Origin: Alteromonas sp. 1_MG-2023
GTDB taxonomy: Bacteria; Pseudomonadota; Gammaproteobacteria; Enterobacterales; Alteromonadaceae
NCBI RefSeq assembly: GCF_030547075.1
Contig: NZ_JAUOQH010000023.1
Coordinates: 1 to 58,621, forward strand
Length of the DNA: 58,621 nt
Reading direction: 5' to 3'
A model generated the notes under the pieces. The model was given only the letters and a program-made list of their open reading frames with translations, ran no database searches and was not told the origin of the DNA. This document shows positions 51,357 to 58,621 of the stretch, piece after piece. Position 1 is the first letter of the stretch, and every line of letters begins with the position of its first letter. Made by a program: the position numbers and the translations under genes.

Positions 51357-51623
51357 TTATCTAAGCTGACTGTCTTTACTACCACGTCGATTGAATGCAG
51401 ATTCAACCTTCGTCGCCTTTTCCATTTCGGCTTGGCAGTTAATACATAACTGAACACCGGGCACTGCTATGCGTCTGCGCTCAGGAATAGGGGCATCGCA
51501 CTCTTCACAGAACTCGGAACTCTCGCCGTGATACATGTTGTTTTTAGCACGCGCCACGGCATCTTCAACGCTTGCGTCTATTTGATCTTGTACTGCACCA
51601 TCTTTTGCCCAGCCACCAGCCAT
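51357..51623 (-). CDS. DksA/TraR C4-type zinc finger protein (88 aa)
   Basis: An 88-residue protein with a C4 zinc finger, FCEECDAPIPERRRIAVPG then VQLCINCQAEME (C36ish-C39 with C56-C59 pattern), and N-terminal helices. It is a short DksA/TraR family protein like E. coli YbiI, lacking the long coiled-coil tip of DksA. It may bind RNA polymerase's secondary channel or act as a small regulator; no direct evidence. GGAGGAAACATG is a good ribosome site. It stands alone. Confidence 0.9.
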   Translation of the reverse strand: MAGGWAKDGAVQDQIDASVEDAVARAKNNMYHGESSEFCEECDAPIPERRRIAVPGVQLCINCQAEMEKATKVESAFNRRGSKDSQLR

Positions 51624-51887
51624 GTTTCCTCCTAAATGTTACTTGTGAGTTGTGCGAACTAACTAATATCTAAACTAATCAGCATCAATCCTAATCACTT
51701 GCTTTAACCATAAAATGAAGCAAAGACAGTGCCGAGCCCTCCTTTAGTAATTTTCGAGAATAGTTACAGTAGGTTAGGGGAAATGAAAACGAATAAGCGA
51801 TGTATGGCGAATGAAGTGCCCGTAGTCTTTACTGGTAGCAGTGAAATATTTGCTTCGTACTACGTTGGTGTAGGCGAAGACATGATC

Positions 51888-51947
51888 GGTTAAGAGAGAA
51901 CAGGTTAAGAGAGAATAGGTTAAGAGAGAACAGCTTAAGTGAGAAAA
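51888..51947. repeat. 15-bp tandem repeat GGTTAAGAGAGAACA, four copies
   Basis: Units begin at 51888, 51903, 51918 and 51933; the last is diverged. The array lies downstream of the M56-BlaI operon end, beyond its terminator. Confidence 0.9.
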
Positions 51948-51965
51948 GCCTTGTTTGGAGAAAAC

Positions 51966-51993
51966 ACTAAAAGGAGCAACAGCTCCTTTTAGT
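51966..51993 (-). terminator. Hairpin terminator of the blaI-M56 operon
   Basis: A perfect 12-bp stem ACTAAAAGGAGC / GCTCCTTTTAGT with loop AACA, 23 bases past the M56 stop on the minus strand, followed by GTTTTCTCC on that strand. Confidence 0.8.
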
Positions 51994-52015
51994 ATTCTAT
52001 TTGTTTTCGTAAAGT

Positions 52016-53239
52016 CTATTTCTCAGTGCCCGCCGTTAAAGGCTGATCAAGTTTATAGTCGAGCTGAACTAACAAACCCGTTTGCCTACGGGCAAGACCA
52101 CCTTTAATTGCCGGTTTGTATTTCCATTGTCTAAGCGCGGCTTTAGCACTTTCATCAAATATACCGTCGGGAGTGGCATTGACTACCGTGATATTGTCGG
52201 TGCTACCAGTTTTGGTAATATCGAACTGCAATACAACGAAGCCTTCAATGTTGCCCTTTTCGGCCGACTTGGGATATGCAGGCGATACAAATTCTACCGG
52301 TGCAGCGTCGTTAACCTTCGATTGTTTGTGCTCAGTATTTTGAAGTGGCACATTAGCTAACGCCATATTGGCAGTGATTAAGGCAAAAATAGCCGCTGTG
52401 CCAGCGGCAAGTAACTTATTACCTTTATACGGGGTTTTAATCGCGTTCAATCTTTTAATCATTGTACTTTTCTCTCCAAAGGTTGGGTACAGGTTTACTG
52501 CTTTTGAATTATGCTCGGCACAACATACAAGTGCTTTTGCATAAATGAGTTTCTCGTCTGGTGATTTGTTGGCCAGTACCGAGTTATCGCATGCTAATTC
52601 TTGGCTGCTACGAAACGACTTTAACGCAATCCAGGTTGCAGGGTTGAACCAAAAAAGCACCGAAAATGCTAACGCAGTGGCATTCCATACATTGTCTTTG
52701 TGTCGGCTATGTACATTTTCATGTTCAAGAATTAATGCTTGTTGAGTGCTTGAAAAAGCGGTCTCAAAGTAACGGGGCAGTAGCACCGCGGGCTTTATAA
52801 AACCAAAAAGCATAGGTGTAGAAGCTTTTTCAGAATAATAAGCGTTAAGGGAAGGTGACGTATTTGCGCCTACTGAAACGGTAGATTTACGCGAGTGAAC
52901 AACCTGTTTTTTATCAATAGACGTTAATATGCTTATATGGTGCACCAATATGTACGCTGCTACTGCGCTAGCACCTGTTGCCCACAGCCAAAACAGCACG
53001 TTGAATGGCGCACCGGATACATTAGGGTTAATACCCACTATATAGCGGCTGATGCTATTAGCGGGAATAGAGACCAAATCAACTGGCAGGTTGTTCATCA
53101 AAAGTGCGGCAGGTACTAACAACCACGATTTATAAACAAATTTTGTACCTAGTTGGTTAGTAAGGATTCGCTCACAAATGATCAAAAGCGCCAAAACAAC
53201 CGTTAACATAACCTGCTGAGAAATCACCCACTCAATCAT
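52016..53239 (-). CDS. BlaR1-like M56 membrane metallopeptidase with C-terminal TonB domain
   Basis: A 407-residue membrane protease; ATG at 53239 is used, overlapping the blaI stop by 8 bases. Four membrane helices at about 10-25, 40-65, 85-115 and 285-305. The M56 zinc site is LEHENVHSRHKD (HExxH). The C-terminal 95 residues have the TonB fold signature, FVSPAYPKSAEKGNIEGFVV with the ending AALRQWKYKPAIKGG. In BlaR1 a penicillin-sensing domain occupies this position; here a TonB domain replaces it. The gene pair with blaI suggests signal transduction through regulator cleavage, with the signal unknown. Confidence 0.92.
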   Translation of the reverse strand: MIEWVISQQVMLTVVLALLIICERILTNQLGTKFVYKSWLLVPAALLMNNLPVDLVSIPANSISRYIVGINPNVSGAPFNVLFWLWATGASAVAAYILVHHISILTSIDKKQVVHSRKSTVSVGANTSPSLNAYYSEKASTPMLFGFIKPAVLLPRYFETAFSSTQQALILEHENVHSRHKDNVWNATALAFSVLFWFNPATWIALKSFRSSQELACDNSVLANKSPDEKLIYAKALVCCAEHNSKAVNLYPTFGEKSTMIKRLNAIKTPYKGNKLLAAGTAAIFALITANMALANVPLQNTEHKQSKVNDAAPVEFVSPAYPKSAEKGNIEGFVVLQFDITKTGSTDNITVVNATPDGIFDESAKAALRQWKYKPAIKGGLARRQTGLLVQLDYKLDQPLTAGTEK

Positions 53240-53624
53240 TGTTTTGCTCCCACTGCTTGATGACCGCTTTAAGCTCATCAATATCTTCTTTAGATAATTC
53301 ATTTTGGTTGGCAAAGCCTGCAATCATTGGCGCAACTTTGCCTTTGAACAGTCGGCTTAAAAAACTACTGGTTTCTTCTTGAACATATTCTTCGCGGGCA
53401 ATTAAGGGGTAGTAAAGGTATTGGCGCTGCTGCTTGTGAAAACTGATTGCCCCCTTTTTAACTAGGCGGCCGAGTAAAGTTTTTACTGTTTTCTCATGCC
53501 AAGGCTTATGTTGATTAAGGCGATCAATGACCTCGTTAGACGATACCGGGTTGCTGTCCCAAATTACGTCTAATACTTCAAACTCGGTATTGCTAATATC
53601 TGGCTGCGCTTTAGGTTTATTCAT
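53232..53624 (-). CDS. BlaI/MecI/CopY family repressor
   Basis: A 130-residue winged-helix repressor. N-terminal residues 1-80 are the DNA-binding domain (ISNTEFEVLDVIWDSNPVSS and KTVKTLLGRLVKKGAISFHK), followed by the dimerisation helices. In this family the paired membrane protease cleaves the repressor to induce the operon. A near-perfect 40-bp palindrome lies 47 bases upstream. The gene is coupled to the M56 gene. Confidence 0.94.
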   Translation of the reverse strand: MNKPKAQPDISNTEFEVLDVIWDSNPVSSNEVIDRLNQHKPWHEKTVKTLLGRLVKKGAISFHKQQRQYLYYPLIAREEYVQEETSSFLSRLFKGKVAPMIAGFANQNELSKEDIDELKAVIKQWEQNND

Positions 53625-53670
53625 AATTTATTCGCTTTAGCCAATGTCATAAAGGCTTTTCAATAAGTGG

Positions 53671-53710
53671 ATTACACATGTAGTCTTACATTTAAGATTA
53701 CATGTGTAAT
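53671..53710. promoter_or_regulatory. 40-bp near-perfect palindrome, probable BlaI operator
   Basis: The two 20-base arms are inverted repeats with only two mismatches; each begins with ATTACACATGTA. The half-site closely resembles known BlaI/MecI operators (TTACATATGTAA type), and the site sits 47 bases upstream of the blaI start. A second regulator binding here is less likely. Confidence 0.85.
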
Positions 53711-53825
53711 TCTAAAGCGCAAGCGTTAATCGCGTTTTTTTTAATCAGTGCTGGTTTTGAGGGAGGTGGCTTATTAAAGATGTAGGGAAGTTCAAATGGT
53801 TCGGGGGAAAGAGGGGAACTAGTAT

Positions 53826-54167
53826 TTATTCATGCCCATCTATTTCATTTTGTAGCTTGTCTAGCTCATCAAGTACTCTCATAAACTTTCTGCCAAACTC
53901 GGTGACTTCGTACTCAACGCGAGGAGGAACTTCGTTATAAGAAACGCGGGCTAAAATATCAAATTCGATATTTTTGCGTAAACATTGATTAAGTACTTTT
54001 GTGGTAAGGCCCTCTACACTGCGCACCATTTCGCCAGGGCGATTAATACCATTACTAAGTAGCTGATAAATAGTAAGCGACCATTTGCACCCATAAATAG
54101 TTTCCACCATTTGCGCGGCCTTGCTTGGTACTAATTTTTTTGAAAAATTCTTCTCTAGTGTTTTCAT
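53826..54167 (-). CDS. HxlR-family winged-helix transcriptional regulator
   Basis: A 113-residue HxlR-type regulator. VETIYGCKWSLTIYQLLSNG with NRPGEMVRSVEGLTTKVLNQ and the wing PPRVEYEVTEFGRKF are family hallmarks. HxlR proteins respond to aldehydes, quinones or redox signals. It is divergent from an SDR gene 107 bases away, and the shared spacer has an inverted repeat, suggesting it controls that gene. Confidence 0.93.
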   Translation of the reverse strand: MKTLEKNFSKKLVPSKAAQMVETIYGCKWSLTIYQLLSNGINRPGEMVRSVEGLTTKVLNQCLRKNIEFDILARVSYNEVPPRVEYEVTEFGRKFMRVLDELDKLQNEIDGHE

Positions 54168-54178
54168 TAAGATGTACC

Positions 54179-54215
54179 AAAAAGTACCTACCTTACCGAT
54201 AAGTGCTTACTTTTT
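54179..54215. promoter_or_regulatory. Inverted repeat AAAAAGTA / TACTTTTT in the HxlR-SDR spacer
   Basis: A perfect 8-bp inverted repeat with a 21-base spacer. HxlR regulators such as YodB bind sites of a similar TACT...AGTA type. A GTACCAAAAAGTACC sequence overlaps the left arm. Confidence 0.5.
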
Positions 54216-54274
54216 AAGTTTATTGATTGCCGTTAAATTTGCCGCACAGTTTAACATAACCAAGGTAATTAATT

Positions 54275-55048
54275 ATGGATTCTTCAAGCATTGCATTGAT
54301 AGTAGGTGGCTCTAGTGGAATGGGCTTGTCCACCGCCAAGCAACTTATTGCTAAGGGCATTAGCATTGTTATTTTAGGCAATAAAAGCAGTAAATTAGCT
54401 ACTGCTAAATCTGATTTAGAAGCTTTATCTAAAGATGGCGCTACGGTTGAAACTCTTCAAGCTAATTTATATCAGCAGCAAGACATAGACAAAGTGATAC
54501 AAAACATAAACAATGAAAGTCGACATATTCAGTACTTAGTGAACGCAGCAGGTTACTTTAGCCCTAAGCCATTTTTGTCTCATGAAGCTAAGGATTACGA
54601 TACATACGCTAGCCTAAATCGCGCTACTTTTTTCATTAGTCAGGCGGTGGTGAATAATATGATTGAGCATGGCGGCGGCGCTATTGTGCATATTGGTTCT
54701 ATGTGGGCAAAACAGGCAATAAAAGCAACACCGTCTTCTGCCTATTCAATGGCGAAAGCAGGGTTGCACGCATTAACGCAACACATGGCGATGGAGCTCG
54801 CAGAGCATAATATACGGGTAAATGCAGTATCACCCGCGGTAGTTAAAACACCCATTTATGAGTCGTTTATTAACCCGTCTGAACTTGATGATGCGCTAGC
54901 TGGCTTCAATGATTTTCATCCTATTGGGCGTATTGGTACGCCCGATGATATCGCCAACAGTATTGTCTTTTTGCTACAAGAACAGACCAGTTGGGTAACC
55001 GGTGCGATTTGGGATGTTGATGGCGGAGTTATCGCTGGGCGAAACTAA
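54275..55048 (+). CDS. SDR family oxidoreductase under probable HxlR control
   Basis: A 257-residue SDR. Cofactor motif [15 protein letters not shown] at residues 11-25, NAAGYF, catalytic Ser in HIGSMW, YSMAK, and the C-terminal [15 protein letters not shown] typical of SDRs with NAD(P). Divergent from the HxlR gene. DUF2938 follows after 37 bases on the same strand, so both may form one unit induced by aldehyde or quinone stress, by inference. Confidence 0.93.
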   Translation: MDSSSIALIVGGSSGMGLSTAKQLIAKGISIVILGNKSSKLATAKSDLEALSKDGATVETLQANLYQQQDIDKVIQNINNESRHIQYLVNAAGYFSPKPFLSHEAKDYDTYASLNRATFFISQAVVNNMIEHGGGAIVHIGSMWAKQAIKATPSSAYSMAKAGLHALTQHMAMELAEHNIRVNAVSPAVVKTPIYESFINPSELDDALAGFNDFHPIGRIGTPDDIANSIVFLLQEQTSWVTGAIWDVDGGVIAGRN

Positions 55049-55085
55049 GCGGGTTTATTTCATTACAATATTGTAGGTAAAAAGT

Positions 55086-55574
55086 ATGAATGTCAGCATG
55101 TTTATCTCAGCCGTTTTTATAGGGCTTGGGGCAACCTTGGTGCTAGATGTTTGGGCTGAGCTGATGAAACGTACCATCAAATCCCCAACCACCAATTGGT
55201 GTTTTGTGGGAAGGTGGTTTTCTCATATGCAGCAAGGTGAATTCAAACATACAAGTATTGCCGCTGCAGAACAACGGCCGTTTGAATGTGCCATCGGGTG
55301 GATTGCCCACTATGTCATTGGTGCGGTATATGGTGTGCTGTTCTTATTGTTAGTGTCGGCGGCTTGGCTTCAACAGCCTACCGTCTTGCCAGCGCTGCTA
55401 TTCGGTATAGTTACTATCATATTTCCCATGTTTGTAATGCAACCTGCGTTTGGAATGGGGATCGCAGCCGCTAAAGCCCCTAATCCGTTAGCGGCGAGAT
55501 TTAAGACTATTGTGAACCATTCGATATTTGGCTTAGGGTTTTATCTGTCTGCGCTTCTTATTCAAGGTATCTGA
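55086..55574 (+). CDS. DUF2938 family membrane protein
   Basis: A 162-residue membrane protein with four helices (MFISAVFIGLGATLVLDVWA at the N-terminus, then about 75-95, 98-120, 135-160). The sequence GWIAHYVIGAVYGV and the conserved N-terminal half fit DUF2938, a family of unknown role. It lies 37 bases after the SDR stop. Short tandem repeats begin directly after its stop codon. Confidence 0.85.
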   Translation: MNVSMFISAVFIGLGATLVLDVWAELMKRTIKSPTTNWCFVGRWFSHMQQGEFKHTSIAAAEQRPFECAIGWIAHYVIGAVYGVLFLLLVSAAWLQQPTVLPALLFGIVTIIFPMFVMQPAFGMGIAAAKAPNPLAARFKTIVNHSIFGLGFYLSALLIQGI

Positions 55575-55619
55575 TAGCCATTAGCGGAATCGGGTAGCCA
55601 TTAGCGGTATCGGGTAGCA
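55575..55619. repeat. 20-bp tandem repeat TAGCCATTAGCGGTATCGGG, about 2.2 copies
   Basis: Units begin at 55575 and 55595, then partial TAGCA at 55615. The array starts at the base after the DUF2938 stop codon. Confidence 0.85.
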
Positions 55620-55666
55620 GGCAAAATTGCTCAATCGAAGGCGTTTAACTGGCAGCTGCAGTGCCT

Positions 55667-56131
55667 TTAAACGCCGCGAACTTTTTTGAAAATACTAGCG
55701 GAAAATAATGATAAAAGCCCTGTAGCTATACCCGCTAGCAAGCCAACCCAAATAGCGTGTAAGGGAATAAAAATGAGGGCTAACCCTGCTGTGGATGATA
55801 GGCGCTCACCCGTATAGGAAGGAGAGTTTAGGCCCCAATATCCCCAACAATGAAAGAGCGCAATAGCGATTAATGCCCCCCAAAAGGCTATTTTTTCATG
55901 AATAGTATAATGAGCACCAAGAAATGCAGCTAAGCTAGCAAGTAATAAGTAAGGAATAAGCCGAAAAGGAGTGGATTCAAAGTAACCTAGCGGTGAGGAA
56001 TATCGGAAGATATGTTCAATACTTGCCTTAAAATCATAACCGCCAATGGTAATAGCAAGTATCCAATCTACTGTTGTCTCATTCACTATTAAAAAGCAGA
56101 AAACCAATACACCCCAAAACCATCTGTTCAT
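55667..56131 (-). CDS. Hypothetical four-helix membrane protein (154 aa)
   Basis: A 154-residue protein I do not recognise, with hydrophobic segments at about 5-22, 55-75, 82-100 and 115-145, and the periplasmic loop GYFESTPFRL. It converges with DUF2938 and has no same-strand neighbour nearby. Confidence 0.65.
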   Translation of the reverse strand: MNRWFWGVLVFCFLIVNETTVDWILAITIGGYDFKASIEHIFRYSSPLGYFESTPFRLIPYLLLASLAAFLGAHYTIHEKIAFWGALIAIALFHCWGYWGLNSPSYTGERLSSTAGLALIFIPLHAIWVGLLAGIATGLLSLFSASIFKKVRGV

Positions 56132-56514
56132 CTAGAAATCCATTTTAATTAAAGTACTCACCGCTACTGGTTGATTAAAACCTTAATTAAGTTTCAGCTA
56201 CTTCGCCTTATGCTTTACATTTTACTGCTGATTATTTACACGCATTGACAGTTGGCTGCAGCCGAACTGAAAACCTGTCTTCTTGTACCTATTCCTATTC
56301 TGAGTCTTGTAACAAGTTTTAAATACAAAATAGTCATGCTTTGCACGTTCGCACTGAACAGAGAATGAGAGGCTTTACATTCAGAATGACACATTAGTAA
56401 ATTATGTGGTTCAACAATTGCTTTAATTGGCCTTAATAGAAGATTTGTGGCTCAAGTTCATTGAAATACAAACCTTTTTTCTTTTCGTTTAAGCCTAGCA
56501 GTGAGTGTGAACCT
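56132..56514. other. Intergenic region upstream of the class V aminotransferase
   Basis: 383 bases without a supported gene. It holds the divergent promoters; no repeat or RNA structure is apparent. Confidence 0.4.
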
Positions 56515-57867
56515 ATGAGTGAAGTGCCAGAGTATTTAAACCGCAGACGAGTGCTAAAAGCCTTGGTAGCTGGGGCGGTCGGTGGGACGGTAGGAACTTT
56601 GGCGGCAACAAAGTTGGTTCACGCTAGTAGTGAAGTTGCATCATCGGTAACTGCCAAATTACCCCAATTACCCAAAACACCTAAAAATATATCGCCCGAA
56701 ATGCTGGCAAAAGATGAGTCATTTTGGGCTCAAGTTGCACTGAATTATGACAAAGTGCAGGGCATTGTTAATTTAGAACATGGTTATTGGGGAAAGATGT
56801 CTAAGCAGGTGCAGGAAGTATTCATTGCGAAGACGGAAATGGTGAATACTCAGCTTTCTGTTTATGGCCGTAGACACTTTAAAGATGACCTAGCCCATAG
56901 TACCAATAGAGCAGCACAAGCACTTGGGGCTGAAAACGAAGAAGTGGTGCTTACCCGCAACGCCACTGAGTCTATTCACAATCTAATGCGGCAATACAAT
57001 AATTTTGAGGTAAACGATACCGTACTGTTTGCCGACATTGATTACCCAAGCTTTAAAGATACCATGCGTTGGTTGGCAAAAACGCAGAACGTAGAACCTG
57101 TAGAGGTTATTTTACCCGCGCAAACTAACCAATCTGAAATCCTCGATATTTACGTTAAAGCATTTGATAAACACCCTAATTTGAAGCTCATGCTGCTTAC
57201 CCATGTAAGTAACCAGCACGGGCTCATACTGCCCGTTGCCGACATTGCTAAAGCGGCCAAAATGCGAGGTATAGATGTTATTTGTGACTGTGCTCAGTCG
57301 TGGGGCTTGCTCGACTTTACCATTGCTGACCTAAATGTGGACTGGGCAGGCTTTAATCTACACAAATGGATTGGCAGCCCTGTGGGTGTTGGGGCGCTTT
57401 ATATGAAGAAGGGCAGCTTAGAAAAAATCTCTCCATACCCAGGAGAAATCGACCCTAATAATACGTTAGTAAATAAGCGGGTTCACACTGCCACTTCAAA
57501 TTTTGCATCTATCTTAACGGTTCCTGCTGCTATCGACTTTCATGAGTCTATTGGGCCTGCCAATAAAGAAGCTAGGTTGCGTTATTTGCGTAACTTGTGG
57601 GTAGAGGAAGCGAAAAAGCTGCCTAATATTGAAGTGCTGGGCGGCGAAGATGATGCATCAAGTACGGGAATGGGGGCATTTCGAATAAAAGGTAAAGTGT
57701 CGCTAGACGATGCAAAGATGCTTCAGCAAAGACTGGAAAATGAATTCAATGTATTCACGGTGGTAAGGGTAGGGTTAGCCAGTGGTTGTTGTATTAGAGT
57801 GACCCCACAGATATTCATTTCAGCTGAAGAAATAAAGCAATTAATTTTAGCGTTAAAAAGCCTATAG
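56515..57867 (+). CDS. Tat-exported class V PLP aminotransferase/epimerase-like protein
   Basis: A 450-residue fold-type I PLP enzyme of the class V group (isopenicillin N epimerase-like). ATG 56515 is chosen; the frame from TTG 56461 has no ribosome site. The N-terminus has a twin-arginine signal (LNRRRVLKALVAGAVGGTVG). PLP residues: TRNATESIHNLM, the aspartate in DVICDCAQSWG, and the Schiff-base lysine in NLHKWIGSPVG. The Tat system exports folded, cofactor-loaded proteins, so it likely works in the periplasm. An exported RidA homologue follows 12 bases later. Confidence 0.9.
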   Translation: MSEVPEYLNRRRVLKALVAGAVGGTVGTLAATKLVHASSEVASSVTAKLPQLPKTPKNISPEMLAKDESFWAQVALNYDKVQGIVNLEHGYWGKMSKQVQEVFIAKTEMVNTQLSVYGRRHFKDDLAHSTNRAAQALGAENEEVVLTRNATESIHNLMRQYNNFEVNDTVLFADIDYPSFKDTMRWLAKTQNVEPVEVILPAQTNQSEILDIYVKAFDKHPNLKLMLLTHVSNQHGLILPVADIAKAAKMRGIDVICDCAQSWGLLDFTIADLNVDWAGFNLHKWIGSPVGVGALYMKKGSLEKISPYPGEIDPNNTLVNKRVHTATSNFASILTVPAAIDFHESIGPANKEARLRYLRNLWVEEAKKLPNIEVLGGEDDASSTGMGAFRIKGKVSLDDAKMLQQRLENEFNVFTVVRVGLASGCCIRVTPQIFISAEEIKQLILALKSL

Positions 57868-57879
57868 AAAGGAAAAACG

Positions 57880-58410
57880 ATGAAGAAATTTATACTAGCG
57901 ACAGCCGTTTCATTAATGTTTGCACCTATTGTGGCAAGTGCGAATACGCCAGAGCAAAATTTGAAAGCAAATGGTTTTACCCTGCCTGCGCCAGTCAAGC
58001 CCATAGCGAATTACGTAACATGGCGCCGTGCAGGAAACATATTGTACCTGTCGGGTCATGGCGCCTGTGAAGGCAAAAGTGTGCTTGGTAAATTGGGACA
58101 AGATTTAACGGTAGATCAGGGTTTCGATGCCTCACAACTGGTAGGGTTATGTGCTTTGGCAACAATCAAAGAAGCCACTGGCGATTTAAGCACGGTGAAG
58201 CAAGTGCTACAAATAACGGGCATGGTAAACGCCACTGATGATTTCACTGGACATTCACTGGTGATAAATGGTTTTTCCGATATATTCGTAACCGCGTTTG
58301 GTGACGATGGCAAAGCAGCAAGAGCCGCCGTTGGCATGAGTAGCTTGCCTGGCAATATGGCAGTTGAAGTGAGTGCGGTTATTGAATTAAAAGGCGACAC
58401 GAAAGAGTAG
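57880..58410 (+). CDS. Exported RidA (YjgF/YER057c/UK114) family protein
   Basis: A 176-residue RidA-family protein with a Sec signal peptide (FILATAVSLMFAPIVASANT). The family block ARAAVGMSSLPGNMAVEVSA retains the arginine that binds the imine substrate's carboxylate, and YLSGHGACEG matches the N-terminal strand. RidA proteins hydrolyse reactive enamine/imine intermediates released by PLP enzymes. Most are cytosolic; this one is exported. It directly follows the Tat-exported PLP enzyme, which fits a substrate-producer and detoxifier pair. Confidence 0.92.
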   Translation: MKKFILATAVSLMFAPIVASANTPEQNLKANGFTLPAPVKPIANYVTWRRAGNILYLSGHGACEGKSVLGKLGQDLTVDQGFDASQLVGLCALATIKEATGDLSTVKQVLQITGMVNATDDFTGHSLVINGFSDIFVTAFGDDGKAARAAVGMSSLPGNMAVEVSAVIELKGDTKE

Positions 58411-58598
58411 CTGAAAGATGTTCTGGTTTGTATTTGGTGTACCGTTAGTTAGCATTTCTTATTTGAAAACCGGGCACATTTAATTGACAGGTATGTGCCA
58501 AAAGCGGCTAGTGAATTTGAAGGACCTCAATGACTGTTGTGAACCTTGAGTTCAATTGGTGAGCGCAACGCTATCCTTATTTAAGGAGGAATGTTGCC

Positions 58599-58621
58599 AT
58601 GAAACAAAGAAAACGTATCTA
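58599..58621 (+). CDS. Start of an ORF cut by the window edge, possibly an IS30-type transposase
   Basis: Only MKQRKRI and two more bases are visible. AAGGAGGA lies 8 bases before the ATG. The short N-terminus resembles the beginning of IS30-family transposases I recall (MK.R.RIYY), but seven residues cannot prove that. A terminal inverted repeat cannot be identified without the other end. Confidence 0.3.

Larger units (their letters stand above)
51624..52015. other. Intergenic region with tandem repeats and terminator
   Basis: 392 bases between the DksA/TraR gene and M56 gene. It contains the 15-bp tandem repeats at 51888 and the terminator at 51966. No gene is supported in between. Confidence 0.5.

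Overview
This 58.6 kb window is chromosomal DNA from a marine gammaproteobacterium, most likely an Alteromonadales member close to Alteromonas. The pointers are moderate GC, a bo-type quinol oxidase operon, large TonB-dependent receptors, DUF885 and M1 peptidases, a CbpA/CbpM pair, and the overall protein style. This assignment is by recognition only, with no 16S or marker search. No rRNA, tRNA or CRISPR array was seen. Both ends cut through genes: the left edge is inside a MocR-type aminotransferase, and the right edge is a few codons into an ORF that could be an IS30-type transposase.

Layout. 1-11.3 kb: housekeeping and envelope genes (rhomboid protease with zinc ribbons, DUF1287 protein, a lipoprotein with 11-residue repeats, cbpA-cbpM, a LysR regulator, a decayed MarR gene, a family 25 glycosyltransferase, YaeQ, a RecQ-family helicase). 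11.4-14.5 kb: an AT-rich same-strand cluster of six mostly unrecognised genes. It holds a RelE/ParE-like protein, a 44-residue basic microprotein, and a coupled protein with an HxH/HHFPYFG domain and a cysteine tail. It ends in a clean terminator and is the most novel-looking part of the window. 14.5-21.1 kb: YihY/BrkB protein, a UvrA-like ATPase lacking the UvrB-binding region, and a divergent MarR-EmrA-DUF2955 efflux operon preceded by two palindromes. 21.1-31.2 kb: TonB receptor, DUF885 peptidase, a Baeyer-Villiger-type monooxygenase plus hydrolase operon, a glutaredoxin-membrane fusion, a DJ-1/PfpI protein and an SDR. 31.3-36.2 kb: cyoABCDE on the minus strand. 37.5-49.1 kb: SDR, a giant Asp-box/sortilin-like exported protein, a second TonB receptor with a PepSY-like membrane protein, an exported nuclease/phosphatase-fold protein, a His-rich membrane protein and an M1 lipoprotein peptidase. 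49.5-58.4 kb: a stress-type membrane gene pair, a DksA/TraR zinc finger protein, a BlaI-BlaR-like pair whose membrane protease ends in a TonB domain, an HxlR/SDR/DUF2938 module, and an exported class V aminotransferase followed by an exported RidA protein.

How the genes work together. Several two-gene units make chemical sense. The monooxygenase could make an ester that the adjacent hydrolase opens. The Tat-exported PLP enzyme could release imine or enamine products that the exported RidA protein hydrolyses. CbpM restrains CbpA. The MarR repressor probably controls its own efflux operon, and possibly the divergent UvrA-like gene, through two palindromes. BlaI probably binds a 40-bp near-perfect palindrome upstream of blaI-M56. 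At five places short tandem repeats (15-21 bp units) lie in intergenic DNA, mostly just downstream of stop codons.
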